A stretch of 64,000 bases of DNA from Lumnitzera littorea (GCA_024138015.1 JAMXBB010000011.1:45234010-45298009), one strand, 5' to 3'. Numbered from the stretch's first letter, positions 1 through 13,255 are shown. The notes: a model not told the origin generated them from the letters alone. Made by a program: numbers and translations.

Positions 1-226
1 TAATTTCCAATTGATCTTTTTTGTTAATTCTTGAATTGTGTTTTAGTCAATCTTTAATTTAGTTTTAGTAATAATTCAGATTTACTTCCTTAAGTTTCTT
101 GAAATTTAATTTGCCAGTCAGATAATAGAAACCTAATGAGTATTAGTAGTCAGAGTCTCTAAGGGATCGACATTTGGACTTGTGTCTACTATATTATAAA
201 TTGATAGGTGTACTTGCCTCATATCA
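1..226 (+). mobile_element. 3' end of a long LTR, truncated by the window edge
   Basis: This segment reads, as reverse complement, like the first ~220 bases of the LTRs at 5627 and 11541 (shared blocks around the 'tataatatagt' motif and the 'aaggactagtgtgatta' block). Sense orientation here is plus, and the LTR ends in ...TATCA at 226. No primer-binding motif follows, so this is probably the outer end of a 3' LTR or of a solo LTR. The rest of the element lies outside the window. Confidence 0.6.
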
Positions 227-3200
227 ACATTCATTTTTAAAACTTTATATTACTTAAATATTTTTTAACATCTTTCTTATACTATGTAAAAACATTAGAT
301 TATATTACAATTTTTGTTTTTGCAAAAATAATAATTATTATTTATACTTTTATTTGCGCATTGCGTAAGCTCCTTAGTAAGTTTCTAATGATAACACTTG
401 ACATCCATAACTATATAGAAATATTTCTTTCCCACTATAGCGCATCCAAATTATCTAAGTTTAATTCATTGATAATACTTTTGAGTTAACTATTTCTAAA
501 TTTTAGTATGGTAAAATTTTCGTTTCACTTTAGCACGACCATTTAATTAATAGCTAGACTTCTCTAATTTTAATTTTATGTATTATAGTTTGATTAATTT
601 TATGCGGGTTATAAAAATTCCTCAACTTACCTATTCGACTTGGTTCATTTTTTCTTTTTGTAGTTTTTTTTACAACAGAGGATGTTCACAATTGTTTTAA
701 GTCTAATATATCTTGTCAATAGAGAAGGTTCAACATGGACGCTCTAGATTCTAACAAAGAAAATATTATAGAACATATCCTTATTAACCTGTACATTTTC
801 CACCCATGTAAGCAAGCCGGGTTAATTTTTTATTTATTTATTTTTTTTCATGCTATTGAATTTGGGAACATTATGTGGCCATTTGATGCTGAACTAGAAT
901 AAATAGACAAAGGAAGTGCATACTAAACAAGTAGCATGTAAAACAAAATTTATAAGCGTGAGACCCCATAAAATTGGCAGTCGGCATATGATTGGTTGCT
1001 TTGGATTCGGTATGTAAAATTTAGGGCAATAGCATAAATTGTTTAATCGAGCCCGAATTTTAGGACAAAATAGTCCTGCAAGTTTGAATTTAAAAAAATA
1101 AAATAATTAAATGATTAAATATTATATTTGTAGAATACATGTATATTATTAATTATTTATCAGAAATGCACAAAATGAGTTTTGATAATTAACGAATAAT
1201 TAGAAACAAATTATATACATGCTAAAAATCATAAAATGATATGAGAAATATTTAGGAATATTTATTTGTGTTAAATATGATTTTATGTGTAGGAAAATAT
1301 ACCTGAAATTACTTAAAATACCTAATTTATGCTAAAATGTACTAAAATAAATTAATAAAAATTTGGTTTAAGCTATGTGGCAACTTGGAGAATTATGACT
1401 AGGGGGCATAGCAAGCAGGAGTGATGATTTAGCTTTGGAGAAAGTAGGTATGGAGACACATAAGTTCAATTAACAAGTAAATATAGGCACATGGTATGTA
1501 CAATAATTCTCAACTGACCTTAGCCTTCTCTTATAAATTCAAAACTCCCTTACGTAATTTAGTTTAGACACCTTAGGTTACTGGAAAAATACTGAAAGCT
1601 TGAAGTAAGTTAAAAGGAATTTTCTAGAAAAATAGTGAATTTATGAGTTAAATTAGAGTACGGACATTAAACCATGACATGGGAGTCAACCAAGGGCATC
1701 CCCTAAAGAAGAATCACTCACCTAGTAGCGTTGACAAGCTTGGGTGGTTGAAGGTAGCAAGCATGATAGTTTCTGGTGAGTACTTCGATTAACTCTGATT
1801 TTCATAAAATTACTAAAAATAGTAATTTTCGTCCAAAAATTATGAAAAATTGTATCTTCAGCTATTTTAGTATGTAGTTTTTAGGGGAAAAAAAAATGTT
1901 ATTTTGTGGAATTTAAGTCTCCAAATATATCGCTATTAAGAAATGATTAAAACTGAATTGATTTTGCTTTCGATTTAAAAAACTTTACCAATGTTGTTTT
2001 GGTTCAAAAATTTTTCCATAAAGCACCTACAATATGTATTCAATTTCTATGAAGAGTTTTTGATGAAAATTATTTTGTAATTTTTATTTAATTTTTAGGT
2101 CCTAAAATCTTACTGAAATATCTATTTATCAAAATATACCTAATAGTTTTTCAAGAGATTGACTTGGATTTTGGTTTGAGTAATTTTCTAGTATATTGTA
2201 ATATTGAATGATGTTAAGGGATTATATTTGTAGTACTAGAAATGTAAGAATTAAATATTGTAGACTTAGTGTTGAAATATAAGTAATATGTAAAGTGTTA
2301 AAATAATGAAGTAAGGTGTAGTTGATTCAAATTGAAGTGGTGTTGGGTTAGGTGTATTTTGGTTCTAGAAAGGAATGAAAATCGTAGGAATTATTACTAA
2401 AATATGGAGTACATTTTGATCAAAGGCTAATTTAGAGGTTGAATTTGATACTAGGTGTATGTGGTGAATTAGGAAGTTGATTAGAAACTAAATTAGAGAC
2501 TTTATATACTTGAAATGTACTTAGTTAAACTTAGAGAATGAATAAGAAGGAATTCTTGAGACTTATGAATTAAATTGTAGTTAGGAGCTAAATTAGAGAT
2601 TAAATGAGAGACGAAATTAGAAGTTGAATCAGGGACTAGTTAAATGCAAGATTAATCATTAGAAACCTAAAAACTTGGATGACTAAGTATAATAGGACCC
2701 TAAAACTAAAGATAATAGATTGAGTTATAGAATAAAGTATATATATAGTAATTGTATGAATACTAGAATCATATTTATATTATTGGGACTAGCGGTTAAG
2801 TTATATCACAAGTCCTACTTAGTAAGCAAATTGGAAGTCCAAGTAAGTTTGCCACCAATACGTAACTGTATTTCGAACTTCGAAGTATTGCTTTATAGTA
2901 CTTGGAAGCATAAGGTTATATTTGGTTGTGCTTATAAGTAACTTGCTTATGTGTATGTTTGTGTATCTTTGAGCCTGATTGTATACTATTAGCATGTTGT
3001 ACTGGACTATAATTGATTGAATTGTGTGAGATTGCTTAATTACCTTAAATTGGACTTAACTATATTAGATTTGAAACTTTAAATTAGACATACATTGCAA
3101 TCAATTAGTGGGATGATTAGGATTCTCTGACAAATATTGATTTCTTTGAAAGGGATAGCTAAAATGGTCCCTTTTTTTACCCTTAGTGGAATCAAGTGAT

Positions 3201-4554
3201 AGGAGACGAGGTCATAGTAAGGGTAAAGGTAGCAGTTCAAAGGTAGTTGCGATAAGAGAGATACCTTTATTGCACAAATCTGAATTTGGTCGTGAGCTAT
3301 TGTATAAGCTTGAAACTCCTTAAACTTGAATTAAAGTAGGTGAAAATTTTGCTAATCTTGTGACAAGCCAAATAACGTCATGAGATACATTTGTTTATTG
3401 CATTGCACTTAAATAACTATTTGATAGCCTTATTTATGCTTAATGTGTAGTCTTATGTCTCCATTTCAACTTATTGAATGATTGGTAAAGAAAGTACGTT
3501 AAAAGGAAAGGGGGATTAGAGATGTACCTTACTTTGCAAATTTGATTTCAGATTTTACCTATAGCGTCATTACATGCCAAAATATCGGGTGAAATAGAAA
3601 TTAGAAATAGAAATTAAAAAAAGTGAAAATAATTATAAAGAGTAATAGATAATTAAAGAGTATGAAGAATAAAGAGAAATGGTAGCATTAAATGTTGAAA
3701 TGGGTGTTTGAGTATTCATGGTACAATTAAGACACTTGAGAAAGTACTTTGTCACTCTCTTATAGACTTAGACCTCTTTGTTCTTATTCTTCTTATAAGT
3801 TAATTTTTAATGGAGTCACTGTCTCTAAAATGCCATTAAGCTAATGTCAGTAACATAACACAACATTTTATTGCTTATTATAAGTTAAACTTTAATAAAA
3901 CCACTTTTTCACTTCCTAACAACAATTTATTCTCCTTCTTGACTTACATATAGAAAATTTTATCTAACATTAATTCCTCTATTGATAGGAACATGGATGT
4001 TGTACTAAGTGAGATGTATAAATATACACTAGAAACAACAATTAATGTGAAGATTAAGAATGAAAAATGACTCACTCAATGTAGATGAAGTTGATGGCTT
4101 TTGGATCAAGATGTTAGTGAAGTTACTCTTTGTTGGCAGTGAGGTCATGTCATTTAAAATCAAATAAGAAAAGGGAAAAAATACTTATGTGGATACATAA
4201 TCACACCTAATTCAGCAATCATAAGTGAGAAATTAAGGTAATGAAAGGTTCTTTTTCCAATGAACAAAGAGCGTTGTGCAGAGAGAGATAATATTTTTTG
4301 ATAACCTCTAAAAAGTGTTGCTAGGAAATGCAACTAAAGAGAAAGAAAATAGAGTGAAAGTTTTTCAACTAGAGATAATGAGTGTGGAAAAGAGAGAAGA
4401 CAAGTTTTATGGTTATGAAAGAGAAAAAATAGAGTGACATTGACTTGATAGTAATAATGGGAGAGAAATAAATTACATTAACCACCCTTGTGAATTTTTT
4501 AAATCATATTGCCACTTTTTCAAAATCTAACACTTCTACTTTTGCTTACTTGAA
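227..4554. other. AT-rich intergenic DNA, no gene recognised
   Basis: No reading frame here resembles a known protein; the longest one (2720-2941, 73 codons) has no recognisable motif. Between about 2420 and 2690 short imperfect copies of a phrase like 'ctaaattagagac' recur several times, which suggests decayed repetitive DNA. A weak LTR-like character is possible between 1000 and 2700, but no paired copy was found in the window. Confidence 0.4.
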
Positions 4555-5015
4555 TGTTGATGTGTCGTCATCATGTCAACATTATTAATAATTAAATTTA
4601 AAATAGTATAAACGTATATATCATAAATAACTTAAATAATAAAAAAAATTATTTATTTTTAAATAGGAAGCTATAAATATATATTACAAATATATATATT
4701 AACTAAAAAATTTTGGAATAAATTAAAAAGAAAATTGAAAAATTGAAAAAAAATAGGTTTCCAACCATCCCAAGGTCGAAGGGTATCGAGCAACCATAGT
4801 AATGAGAAGCAAGTCCCTAATATTTTTTAATTGTCATTGATTTAGTTAATCAATTTATATTTATAATATATATTAGTAGCTTCCTATTTTTTAAAAAGTA
4901 AAAAAATTATTTTTTAAAATTTTATTTTAATATTATTATTAAAATTAATTATTATATATTTATAATATTTAAGTATAATTATTAAGAGTGATGTTGTAGT
5001 GATGACACAACAATA
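4555..5015. mobile_element. MITE-like element with long terminal inverted repeats
   Basis: The segment at 4641-4700 is an imperfect reverse complement of 4852-4915, sharing the phrase 'aaataggaagct' and its complement 'agcttcctattt' next to AT-rich tracts. Weaker complementarity continues outward (the 'tgtgtcgtcatcatgtcaac' region near 4560 against the 'gttgtagtgatgacacaac' region near 5000). No coding capacity is visible between the arms. Long AT-rich arms suit a MITE or a deleted Mutator-like element, but I could not fix the ends or a target duplication. Confidence 0.45.
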
Positions 5016-5621
5016 ACACACCAACCTTCTCACCACGTTAGCATCTAAGTGCCTTAACGCGTCACTACAACTTGCTCTTTTAAGTGTTGTTCTCATCTCC
5101 GCTTGCCCATAAAAATAGTGCTTTTGGTTGTGAAATTGATGATCTTCTCATAACCAATGATGATAATTCATGTAACAATGGTCGCTTACTTTATATAGCT
5201 AATTCCTATCTATGGACTTAGCACATACAAAATTAAAAAATTTACTCCAACAAGATAAATTTTCATAAGCACGTAAGTCATTTATAGTACACAATAGTAC
5301 ACAATAATACAACATGCGCACGAAAAGTATGTTGAGTGAAAGCATCATAAGTTTTAACACCTTCCCATAAATGTAATAACTCCTTTATTGAGGGTTATAG
5401 ATAAACATCTATGTTATTGCTAGGACTTTTCTTACCTTAAATTATCACTAATAAAATAGGGGAGGTTTGCTTCTTACAAATTTAAGGTAGAAAATAATAA
5501 ATGGATAATACAATTGCCATGTGCCTTATTCATTGTCCTTAATGGATTAATCCATCACTATAAAAAGCAAGTCTTACATTGTGAGAATATGATGAATAAT
5601 CAACATAATAAATATTAAATG
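5016..5621. other. Intergenic DNA, nothing recognised
   Basis: I see no gene, repeat pair or signal here beyond general AT richness. It lies between the inverted-repeat element and the target duplication of the next LTR element. Confidence 0.4.
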
Positions 5622-5626
5622 TTTTC
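5622..5626. repeat. Target site duplication TTTTC (left copy)
   Basis: TTTTC immediately precedes the left LTR (5627) and is repeated exactly at 13251-13255 after the right LTR. A 5-bp duplication is normal for plant LTR retrotransposons. Confidence 0.75.
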
Positions 5627-7350
5627 TAATATGAGGTAAGTGTACCTATCAATTATAATATAGTGGACAAGAGTCCTAATGTCGATCTCTTAAGGACTAG
5701 TGTGATTATTAGTACTTTACCCTTTTTCTAATATCTAACCTAAAAATTCTAGTTAAGAAATAAATTCAAGAAAATTAAATCTAAACAAAAACTAATTAAA
5801 CTAATATGCAAAATAAATAAAAATTAATGATATTAATAATGTATGAATTCCGTATTCAATTATTAATCACCTTAGAATAGTGAAGTACATATCATCTTAT
5901 TTTAATTAACTGGACTGTGAGAATTCCTAAATTATACTAATATCTCTCTCGAGATTATTATGCCTAATCTTAAAATAATTAATTAGACTCTCTTCTCGAT
6001 TAAAAACCTTAGAATTGCATTAACAACATGTGAATTCTACTATTAGGTTTCATCATAATCTAGAGAAATCATTATAGCCTATATTTAGGTTTATATTAAC
6101 TCATTCTAATTACGCTAGATCTATTCACACACATCATCTCTTGATGTCTATAGATGAAATCAAATATTGAATTAATACTTAGGTAATATTAATTCAAAGC
6201 AATAAAAGAACATGTAATCAGATAACAAAAATTAGAAATCATTGATTGATAAAAGAGAACAAAACTAATTATATGGAAAACTAGGGTTTATAATGATTAA
6301 ATACTAAAAAGAATCGATCTATAACATTGAGAAAATGAAAACAAATAAAGAAAGAAAGATAAGTCTTAAAACCCTACAATGTAAATAAATGAATGTTGAT
6401 ATTTGTAAGGCCTTTGTGATTTATTTATATGTCATAGAATCTTGAAACATATCACTTATATATATTGAAATATCTTCTTGTGTATCTTTCTAAAATAAAT
6501 CTTGAATTATGTCTTAAAATAATGACATACAGCTTAAAATAAACAAAAAGACGACATGGAATATTTCTTTCACTCGGCCTAGAATATTTCAAGAGACAAA
6601 TTGATGGCTCATAGGCTTTAATTGCAACTTGCACATGCAGACTTTACTTGGAATCTCACACCTTGGAACTTCGTGGACAAATTCAATTTTGACTTTCCAT
6701 CGATGTTATGTTGTGGGCTTTTAATTGCTTCTCGGTTTCCAATTTCCAATTTCCAGTTAATGTCATGGCCTTTAAAATTTCGATTTTTGGCTATGAATAT
6801 ATAATTCAATTCTCTTTACATGGCTTATAAATTGGAGCCCATGCTTGGAACTTTGTAAGTATGACATGTTGGACTTTCCAATTAACTACACTTATAAACA
6901 GTACTGTAATCCATTTTGGGCTGCTCTTCAAGAATGCAATTGACTATGGATTGAAGTTATTAAACTTCAAATTAAATGCCATCTACTTGGGACATGATCT
7001 TGTCAATTGATTGTGTAACTTCTTGACCTTTACCTTATATTCAAGACATCCCTAACATGACTATGTCAAATGGTTATGTAATTTTCTAGTCATATTTTAC
7101 ATAAACCGATACATCCTTCAACTTGATCCCATTAGGTGGCTATATTGACCTTTAAAAGCTCATAACTTTTTTGATTCAAGTCCAAATCAAGTGAAATTTG
7201 ATTTATTTTCTTCCTTTTCTTCTCACTTACTCCATAAATGCTTGAAATCAAAATATTATCTAATTAAGTATCAAATATCCACAAAATATTTATAAAAATA
7301 TCAAGAACACTAATAAAATTTCATTAATAAATGTAATAATGCACTTATCA
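5627..7350 (-). repeat. 3' LTR of the 5627-13250 element
   Basis: About 1724 bp, aligning along its whole length with 11541-13250. In sense orientation it starts TGATAAGTGC (7350 downward) and its last bases are mutated from CA to TA at 5627. Confidence 0.75.
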
Positions 7351-7363
7351 AACTCCCTTACAC
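7351..7363 (-). other. Polypurine tract
   Basis: The minus strand reads GTGTAAGGGAGTT directly against the start of the 3' LTR. This is the expected position of the plus-strand primer of an LTR retrotransposon and it fixes the element's orientation. Confidence 0.55.
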
Positions 7364-7489
7364 TTGAATTCCATTAATAATTAGCTGAGTAGGAAGATTT
7401 CGAGCTCCTGTTAGTCAACGTACCACTAGCTAATCTGTTTTGAGTAGACTTGTACCATTGGAACCAAGCAAAGTTGCTAAGGTCCGACC

Positions 7490-8165
7490 TGCTCAAACGA
7501 CCTGAGAAGGGGAGAAAGAGATCCCGATGAAGTTCGAGAAAGGTTAGAGCTTAGGAAGAAAGACAAGTGAAATCAAGTGCTTTAAGTGTTAAAGCTTTAG
7601 ACAAATGACTGCTTAATGTCTGAATAGAAGAACCATCTGATCCAGGGAGAAGCGTTGACCATTGAGGTAGATAGTACCGATGAGGAAGTGGAAGAACTGA
7701 AAAATACTGGACAAAGCAAGTTGTTTGAGGAGGAGGAGATTATCTTAGTGAAGAAGGGAATTTCATGCCTACTGCCATGGTATTGAGGTGAGTGATAAGT
7801 GTGAGCCCAACACCATATGATAAACAACGATAGAATTTGTTTTACATTGGTTGTAAGGTGAATGGGTTATTGTGTGCATTGATTGTTGATAATGGTAGCT
7901 GCACCAATGTAGCATTCACATTCATGGTCCAGTAATTGAAGTTGCTGACTAAGCCTCACCCTAAGCCTTATTGGCTCAGTGATAAAGGAGCCTTACAAGT
8001 GACCAAGTAAGTTACTGTTTCGATCTGTATTGGAAACTACCAAGATGAAGTGCTTTGTGATGTATTGCCTATGAATGTATCTCATATTCTACTTGGTAGA
8101 CCATGGATGTTTGATAAGAAGGTCATGTGTAATGGAAGGAAGAACACTTGCTGATTAGAATAGTT
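7490..8165 (+). pseudogene. Ty3/gypsy gag (CCHC knuckle) and aspartic protease remnant
   Basis: Translating the plus strand across frames gives a zinc-knuckle relic near 7570-7640 (IKCFKC...CLNRR) followed by an acidic linker. A retroviral-type aspartic protease follows near 7850-8150: ALIVDNGSCTNVA (active-site D-S/T-G mutated to DNG), then EVLCDVLPM and ILLGRPWMFD. These phrases and their order are typical of plant Ty3/gypsy Gag-Pol. Frameshifts and stops interrupt all parts, and reverse transcriptase does not follow. It lies inside the minus-strand element at 5627-13250 in the opposite orientation, so it comes from a second, nested element. Confidence 0.75.
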
Positions 8166-8269
8166 AGGATAGGGATAGGAATTGAGTGCAGAGTGCTACC
8201 ATTGAAACAATATGGTGAAAAGCATATGTAGTTACTTTAGAATGCTTCGAAAAATGACTAATATTTCAA

Positions 8270-8560
8270 TTAAGTTTAGTATCCTTAGTAAGTTTAGAAT
8301 TTTTTTTGGAATTGTCTATCTTATTTCACTATTTTGGTAGGAGATACCGATTCTCTACGGTTTTGAAGAATTGTGGAAAAATGGATATCCATAATTATTT
8401 AGATTATATAATGAGTTAATGAACTAAAATTGAAGACTTTAATAAATAACTATTTAAAGTTTTGCAATCTTTGACTTGTAAGGCGATTTTCTTATCATGG
8501 GTGCACACGTGATATGGAAATTCTAGACAATACTACTGGGCCCCTCCTAGGGTCGCTACA
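8270..8560 (+). repeat. Orphan 3' end of a long LTR (copy A)
   Basis: About 290 bp matching 10713-11000 and 41790-42075, starting near 'tttagta' and ending in a run such as 'gggcccctcctaggg' followed by CTACA. It lacks the upstream part of the unit and is joined directly to copy B. Confidence 0.6.
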
Positions 8561-11000
8561 GGAATACTTAGGTATAAGGGTAGAATACACGAGTACATAT
8601 ACTATGATGATACATGTAAGAACTTTATGTGTGTATTTTGGTAGAAAACACAACATAAATGTAGTTATGCATATGGATAAGTGTAGGAATACATGTACAC
8701 ATATAGTATGTTTATTCATATGGACTAACTAGCTATGTATTATTAGAATACATAGTATAGATGTACATATACATAAGTAAGAATAAGAAAAACCAACTGT
8801 ACATAAACTTAGTAAGCCATGTACATGAATACCCTTTATGTACATAACCAAAAAGGAAGAGTATACTAACTATATATACATATACCTTACTAAATAAGTC
8901 CATAAAGTGCAAAAATATGAAATTTATGAAGCTTTCTTAAGAGGGAACATCAGGCATACGAAAATACATATGAATATATGGCTATATGTACAAGTATAAA
9001 TACGGTATATGTATAAGTATGCTAGTTTACATATAAGTATAGTAAAAGTATAAGAGTATACTTAGCATATGTATACATGTATATAAGACACTTAAGCATG
9101 AAGTAAGAACTTACGTAAGCAAATGATGACCTAATCAATTGATGACCTAAGCAAGTGATGACATAAGTCTATAAAATAATAAATTATAAGATGACATAAT
9201 ATATATATGTATACATATACATATGGGCCGAAATTTCTTTAAACTCCTAATACACATCCTAAATTGAATTAGTTTTAATTAAACATGTAAATTATTAAAA
9301 ACAATGTAAAATCATCTAAGTGTAAGAATCTAATGGCCAATTAAATCATTAAGTACTAAAATAGGATATAAACATAAGCAATAAGAATATTTAAGTTTCA
9401 ATAGTTAAAATTCCAATAAATTTAGTCTATATTGTAAAATACAGGTCTTAACATCCAAAATGGACATCACTATGTGAACATACGTCTGAAAACAATGAAA
9501 AACAACTATAAATTAGTAAATATCGAAAATAGAATGAAAAAGTTACATATGATTAGCGATTAGGTTTAATCAAATAAAAAATGATGGTAATCTAAGTAAA
9601 ATTAGGTAGATAAATATCTAGAACCGTTAATTAATTCAATTACTTATTATCCTTGTTATCTCATAATGATCAGGTGATCCTGACGAGGGCAAAGATCTTT
9701 TGATTGATTATTATGATTAGAGCGAGTTATTATAGTTAAGTGGGTACTTTCGATGACTCTATACTTGTTTTATATTTGTAGTTAGTGCACTTAAATTAAA
9801 TGGTAATAACTTGATGTGTGGGGATTCGGGATATGCATGTGCTTGATACTTATTGATTACTATGAAAAATATTATTAAATACGATAATTGAGGATTTGAT
9901 TATATGATTGATTGTTACATGATTTAGATGATTTGCTGATATTGATTGATCGTCATATAATTTGACTTAATTATACTCGGCTTATCATAAATTAATATGA
10001 GTCATGCATTAACCATGCATTGCATTCCATTTCTTATTCCAGCCATCACTTTACGTGGAGGTAAAGAGAAGCTATGCGAGGGTCGTTTATATACATTGAA
10101 TTAAGGTGTTTTGTACAGTGCACTCATATAGCATGACCTTACCTTAGCCTACGGGCTTACTAGGCGTTGGAGATGCCAATCATTTAGCTAAGGGTCGAGT
10201 CTGGAGACCTCTACTGTAAGGTGTGAGTATGAATTGCGGAGGCTACCTTACGGTTAGACCTAGGATTTTATGGACTATTAGATTTCTTAGAAATAGAAAT
10301 GTATTTTGCGAAATACGAGATTCAAGTTATGAGTAAAAACCCAAGTACTAGAGCTTGGTTGTGTTTAATGCTGATGTATCTCTAACCCTTATCTCGGAGG
10401 GTTTTAAAATCTAATGTTATATACAGCACCGATCAACTGCATATATTGTTTGGTATACTATGTGTACATGCATTCATATGGTTGTAACAATTTGTTTGAT
10501 AACTTGTTTACCAGTATAGTATGAGGGATAGCCCACTAAGCTCCTATAGCTTACTCCCTAATAGCTTTTCTTTTGCAGGTTGATAGATAATTGGATATAG
10601 GTTAAGAGCTGAGCGTTGAGTACGAGTGCTAAGATGTTTTAGAGGTTAGAATTAGAGGGAGATTGTTTAGTTCATGTGAAACTTTAAATGTAAATACTAC
10701 TTATATATTTAGATTTAGTAACTTTAATAAGTTTGAATTTTAAGTTTATTCTCTTTGATCTTATCATTTGGTAGGGACTACCAATTCTCTACGGTTTCGA
10801 GGAACTGTGGAATATTGGATATCTATAGCTATATATATTTTATAACATGTTAATTAATTAACAATTTAGAAACCCTAGTGATGAATTATTTAGAGTCTTA
10901 TAATCTCTGACTTACAAGGCAATTTTCGTATTACGAGTGTATATATGATATGAAAATTTTAGGTAATTCTATTAGACCCCCCTTTAGGGTCTTGACAATA
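8561..11000 (+). mobile_element. Long LTR-type repeat (copy B), about 2.4 kb
   Basis: It is similar along its length to 39797-42075: a TACATA-rich leader (8561-9220), the phrase CATATGGGCCGAAA (~9220), a 'gacgaggg' block (~9682), a paired 'ttactaggcgttggaga' block (~10150), and a 3' end that also matches 8270-8560. There is no coding capacity. The organisation resembles the long LTRs of plant Ty3/gypsy elements of the Tekay/Del type, but I cannot prove the family from the LTR alone. Confidence 0.5.
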
Positions 11001-11516
11001 TTCACCGTTGATGTAAGAGGACCCCAGCTCAACCTTCGACTTCCATTTATCCTTTGGATTATCTTGCGGTTTGAACCACCCTTTTGGCTCTTGTAATACT
11101 AGACGTCGTATGTCATCCTTTCTGACTATCCATATTAAGAACAATAATGATACCCACAATACCAATATATATCCTCATAATCTATGGATACGAGTTCTAT
11201 AAATTTGCTATTAGAAGCACCCTAATAGTTATCTCCTTGATGCCACCACCCTTACTCCATATCAATCTTAACTACTAATACGATTCAAATAGGTAAACTA
11301 AAATATTCTCAACCAAAACTTACGAGTAATAAAATAAAATATACAAATGCAAAGAAAAGATAAACTAGAATGCAAAATCAGAAAAATAAGTAAAACTTAC
11401 AACTAACTATGGAAAAACAAACCAAAACAAAAAGAAAGGATTTTTTTTATTTTAATTATTTTTTAGTTTTTAATAATTGTTAGAGTATTAGATTCAAGGC
11501 ATTCCTAATAACATGA
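11001..11516. other. Residual interior of the 5627-13250 element
   Basis: This stretch lies between the nested LTR and the primer binding site. On the minus strand 11165-10959 is open for 68 codons (with WFKPQDNPKDKW), which I do not recognise. It could be untranslated leader or the start of gag of the host element. Confidence 0.3.
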
Positions 11517-11520
11517 TCTT

Positions 11521-11534
11521 TAATAACGGCACCA
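11521..11534 (-). other. Primer binding site (decayed)
   Basis: The minus strand reads TGGTGCCGTTATTA seven bases inside the 5' LTR. It resembles the TGGCGCCGTTGCCGG primer site known from several plant gypsy families, with transitions. It supports the minus orientation of the element. Confidence 0.55.
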
Positions 11535-11540
11535 AAAACT

Positions 11541-13250
11541 TGATATAAGGCAAATACATCTATCAATTTATAATATAGTGAATATGAGTTTAAGTGTTGA
11601 TTTCTCAAGGACTAATGTGATTAAGTACTTCACCCTTTTTCTAATATCTAACCTAATAATTTTAGTTAAAAAATAAATTTAAGAAAATTAAATCTAAACT
11701 AAAACTAATTAAACTAATATGCAACATAAATAAAAATTAATGATATTGATAATGCATGAATATAGTATTCAATTATTAATCATCCTAGAACAACGAAGTA
11801 CATATCACTCTTATTTTAATTAACTGGATTGTGAAAATTCCTAAATTGTACTAATATTTTTCTTGAGATTACTAATGCCTAACCTTAGAATAATTAACTA
11901 GAATCTTTTCTCGATTAAAGACCCTAGAATTGCATTAACGATTTGTGAATTACTATTAGGTTTTATCCTAATCTACAAAAATCACTATAGCCTATCTCTT
12001 GGTCTACACTAATTCCTTTTAATTACGGTAGATCTATTCACATACATCATCTCTCGATGTCTCTACATGAAATCAAATGTTGAATTAATACACCGGTAAT
12101 ATTAATTCAAAGCAACAAAAGAACACGTAATTAGATCACATAAATTAGAAACCATTGATTTATAAAAGAGAAAAAAAAATTATATAGAAAACCATGGTTT
12201 ATAATAATTGAATACTAAAAAGAACTAATCTATAACATTGAGAAAATAAAAAAAAATAAAGAAAGAAAGAAGAGTCCTAAAACCCTATAACGCAAATGAA
12301 TGAGTGCTAATATTTATAAGGTTTTTATGATCTATTTATATGTCATGGAATCTTGAAACATATCTCTCATATATCTTGAAATATCTTCCCGTGTATCTTT
12401 CTAAAATAAATCTTGAATTATGTCTTAAAATAAAGATATACGAGTCGAAACAAACAGAAAGATGACATAGAATATTTCTTTCACTTGGCTTAGAATATTT
12501 CAAGAGACAAATGGATGGCTTATGGGATTCAATTGCAACTTATGCATGCAAACTTCAATTGGAACCTCACGTCTTGGAACTTTGTGGACAAATTTGGCTT
12601 TAACTTTCCATTGACGTTATGTTGTGGGCTTCCAATCACTTCTTGATTTCCAATTTCCAATTAATGTCATGGCCTTCAAAATTTCGATATTCAGCGATGA
12701 ATATATAATTCAATTCTCTTCACATGGCTTATAAACTAGGGCACGCGCTTGGAACTTCATAAGTATGACATGTTGGACTTTCCAATTTACTACACTTATC
12801 AAAGTCCATTTTGGATTGCTCTTTAGGAACATGATTGACCATGGATCAAAGTTATTGGACTTTAAATTAAATGCCATCCACCCATAATATGATCTTGTCA
12901 ATTGTTTGTGTAACTTTTTAACCTTTACCTTATTTTTCAAGATAGCCTCGACATGACCATATCAAATGGTCATGTAATTTTTTAGTCATATTTTAAATAA
13001 ATTGATACAACCTTCAACTTGATCCTGTCAAGTGACTATATCGACTTTTAAAAGCTCATAACTTTTCCAATTCAAGTCTAGGTCAAGTGAAAATTGATTT
13101 ATTTTCTTCCTTTTCTTCTTAATTACTCCATAAATGCTTAAGATCAAAATATTATCCAATTAAATACTAAATATCCACAAAATATTTATAAAAACATTGA
13201 GAACACTAATAAAATTTCATTAATAAATATATGTAATAATACACTTATCA
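11541..13250 (-). repeat. 5' LTR of the 5627-13250 element
   Basis: About 1710 bp, starting in sense orientation with TGATAAGTGT at 13250 and ending TATATCA at 11541. It aligns with 5627-7350 throughout. The reading frame at 12710-12940 inside it is an accidental opening without homology. Confidence 0.75.
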
Positions 13251-13255
13251 TTTTC
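13251..13255. repeat. Target site duplication TTTTC (right copy)
   Basis: Exact repeat of 5622-5626. Confidence 0.75.

Larger units (their letters stand above)
5627..13250 (-). mobile_element. LTR retrotransposon with 1.7-kb LTRs, carrying nested insertions
   Basis: Two direct repeats (5627-7350 and 11541-13250) end in inverted TGATA/TATCA-like termini and are flanked by TTTTC. Next to the right LTR the minus strand carries a primer-binding-like motif (11521-11534); next to the left LTR it carries a purine-rich tract (7351-7363). The element therefore reads on the minus strand. The LTRs differ at very roughly a fifth of positions in the first 100 bases I aligned by eye, so the insertion is old. 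The interior has no recognisable pol in the minus orientation and is largely occupied by plus-strand material (7490-11000) that must be nested or rearranged. The clade is uncertain. Confidence 0.75.

Noticed and set aside
7597..7827. 76-codon minus-strand frame
   Set aside because: It is antisense to the gypsy zinc-knuckle and linker remnant on the plus strand.
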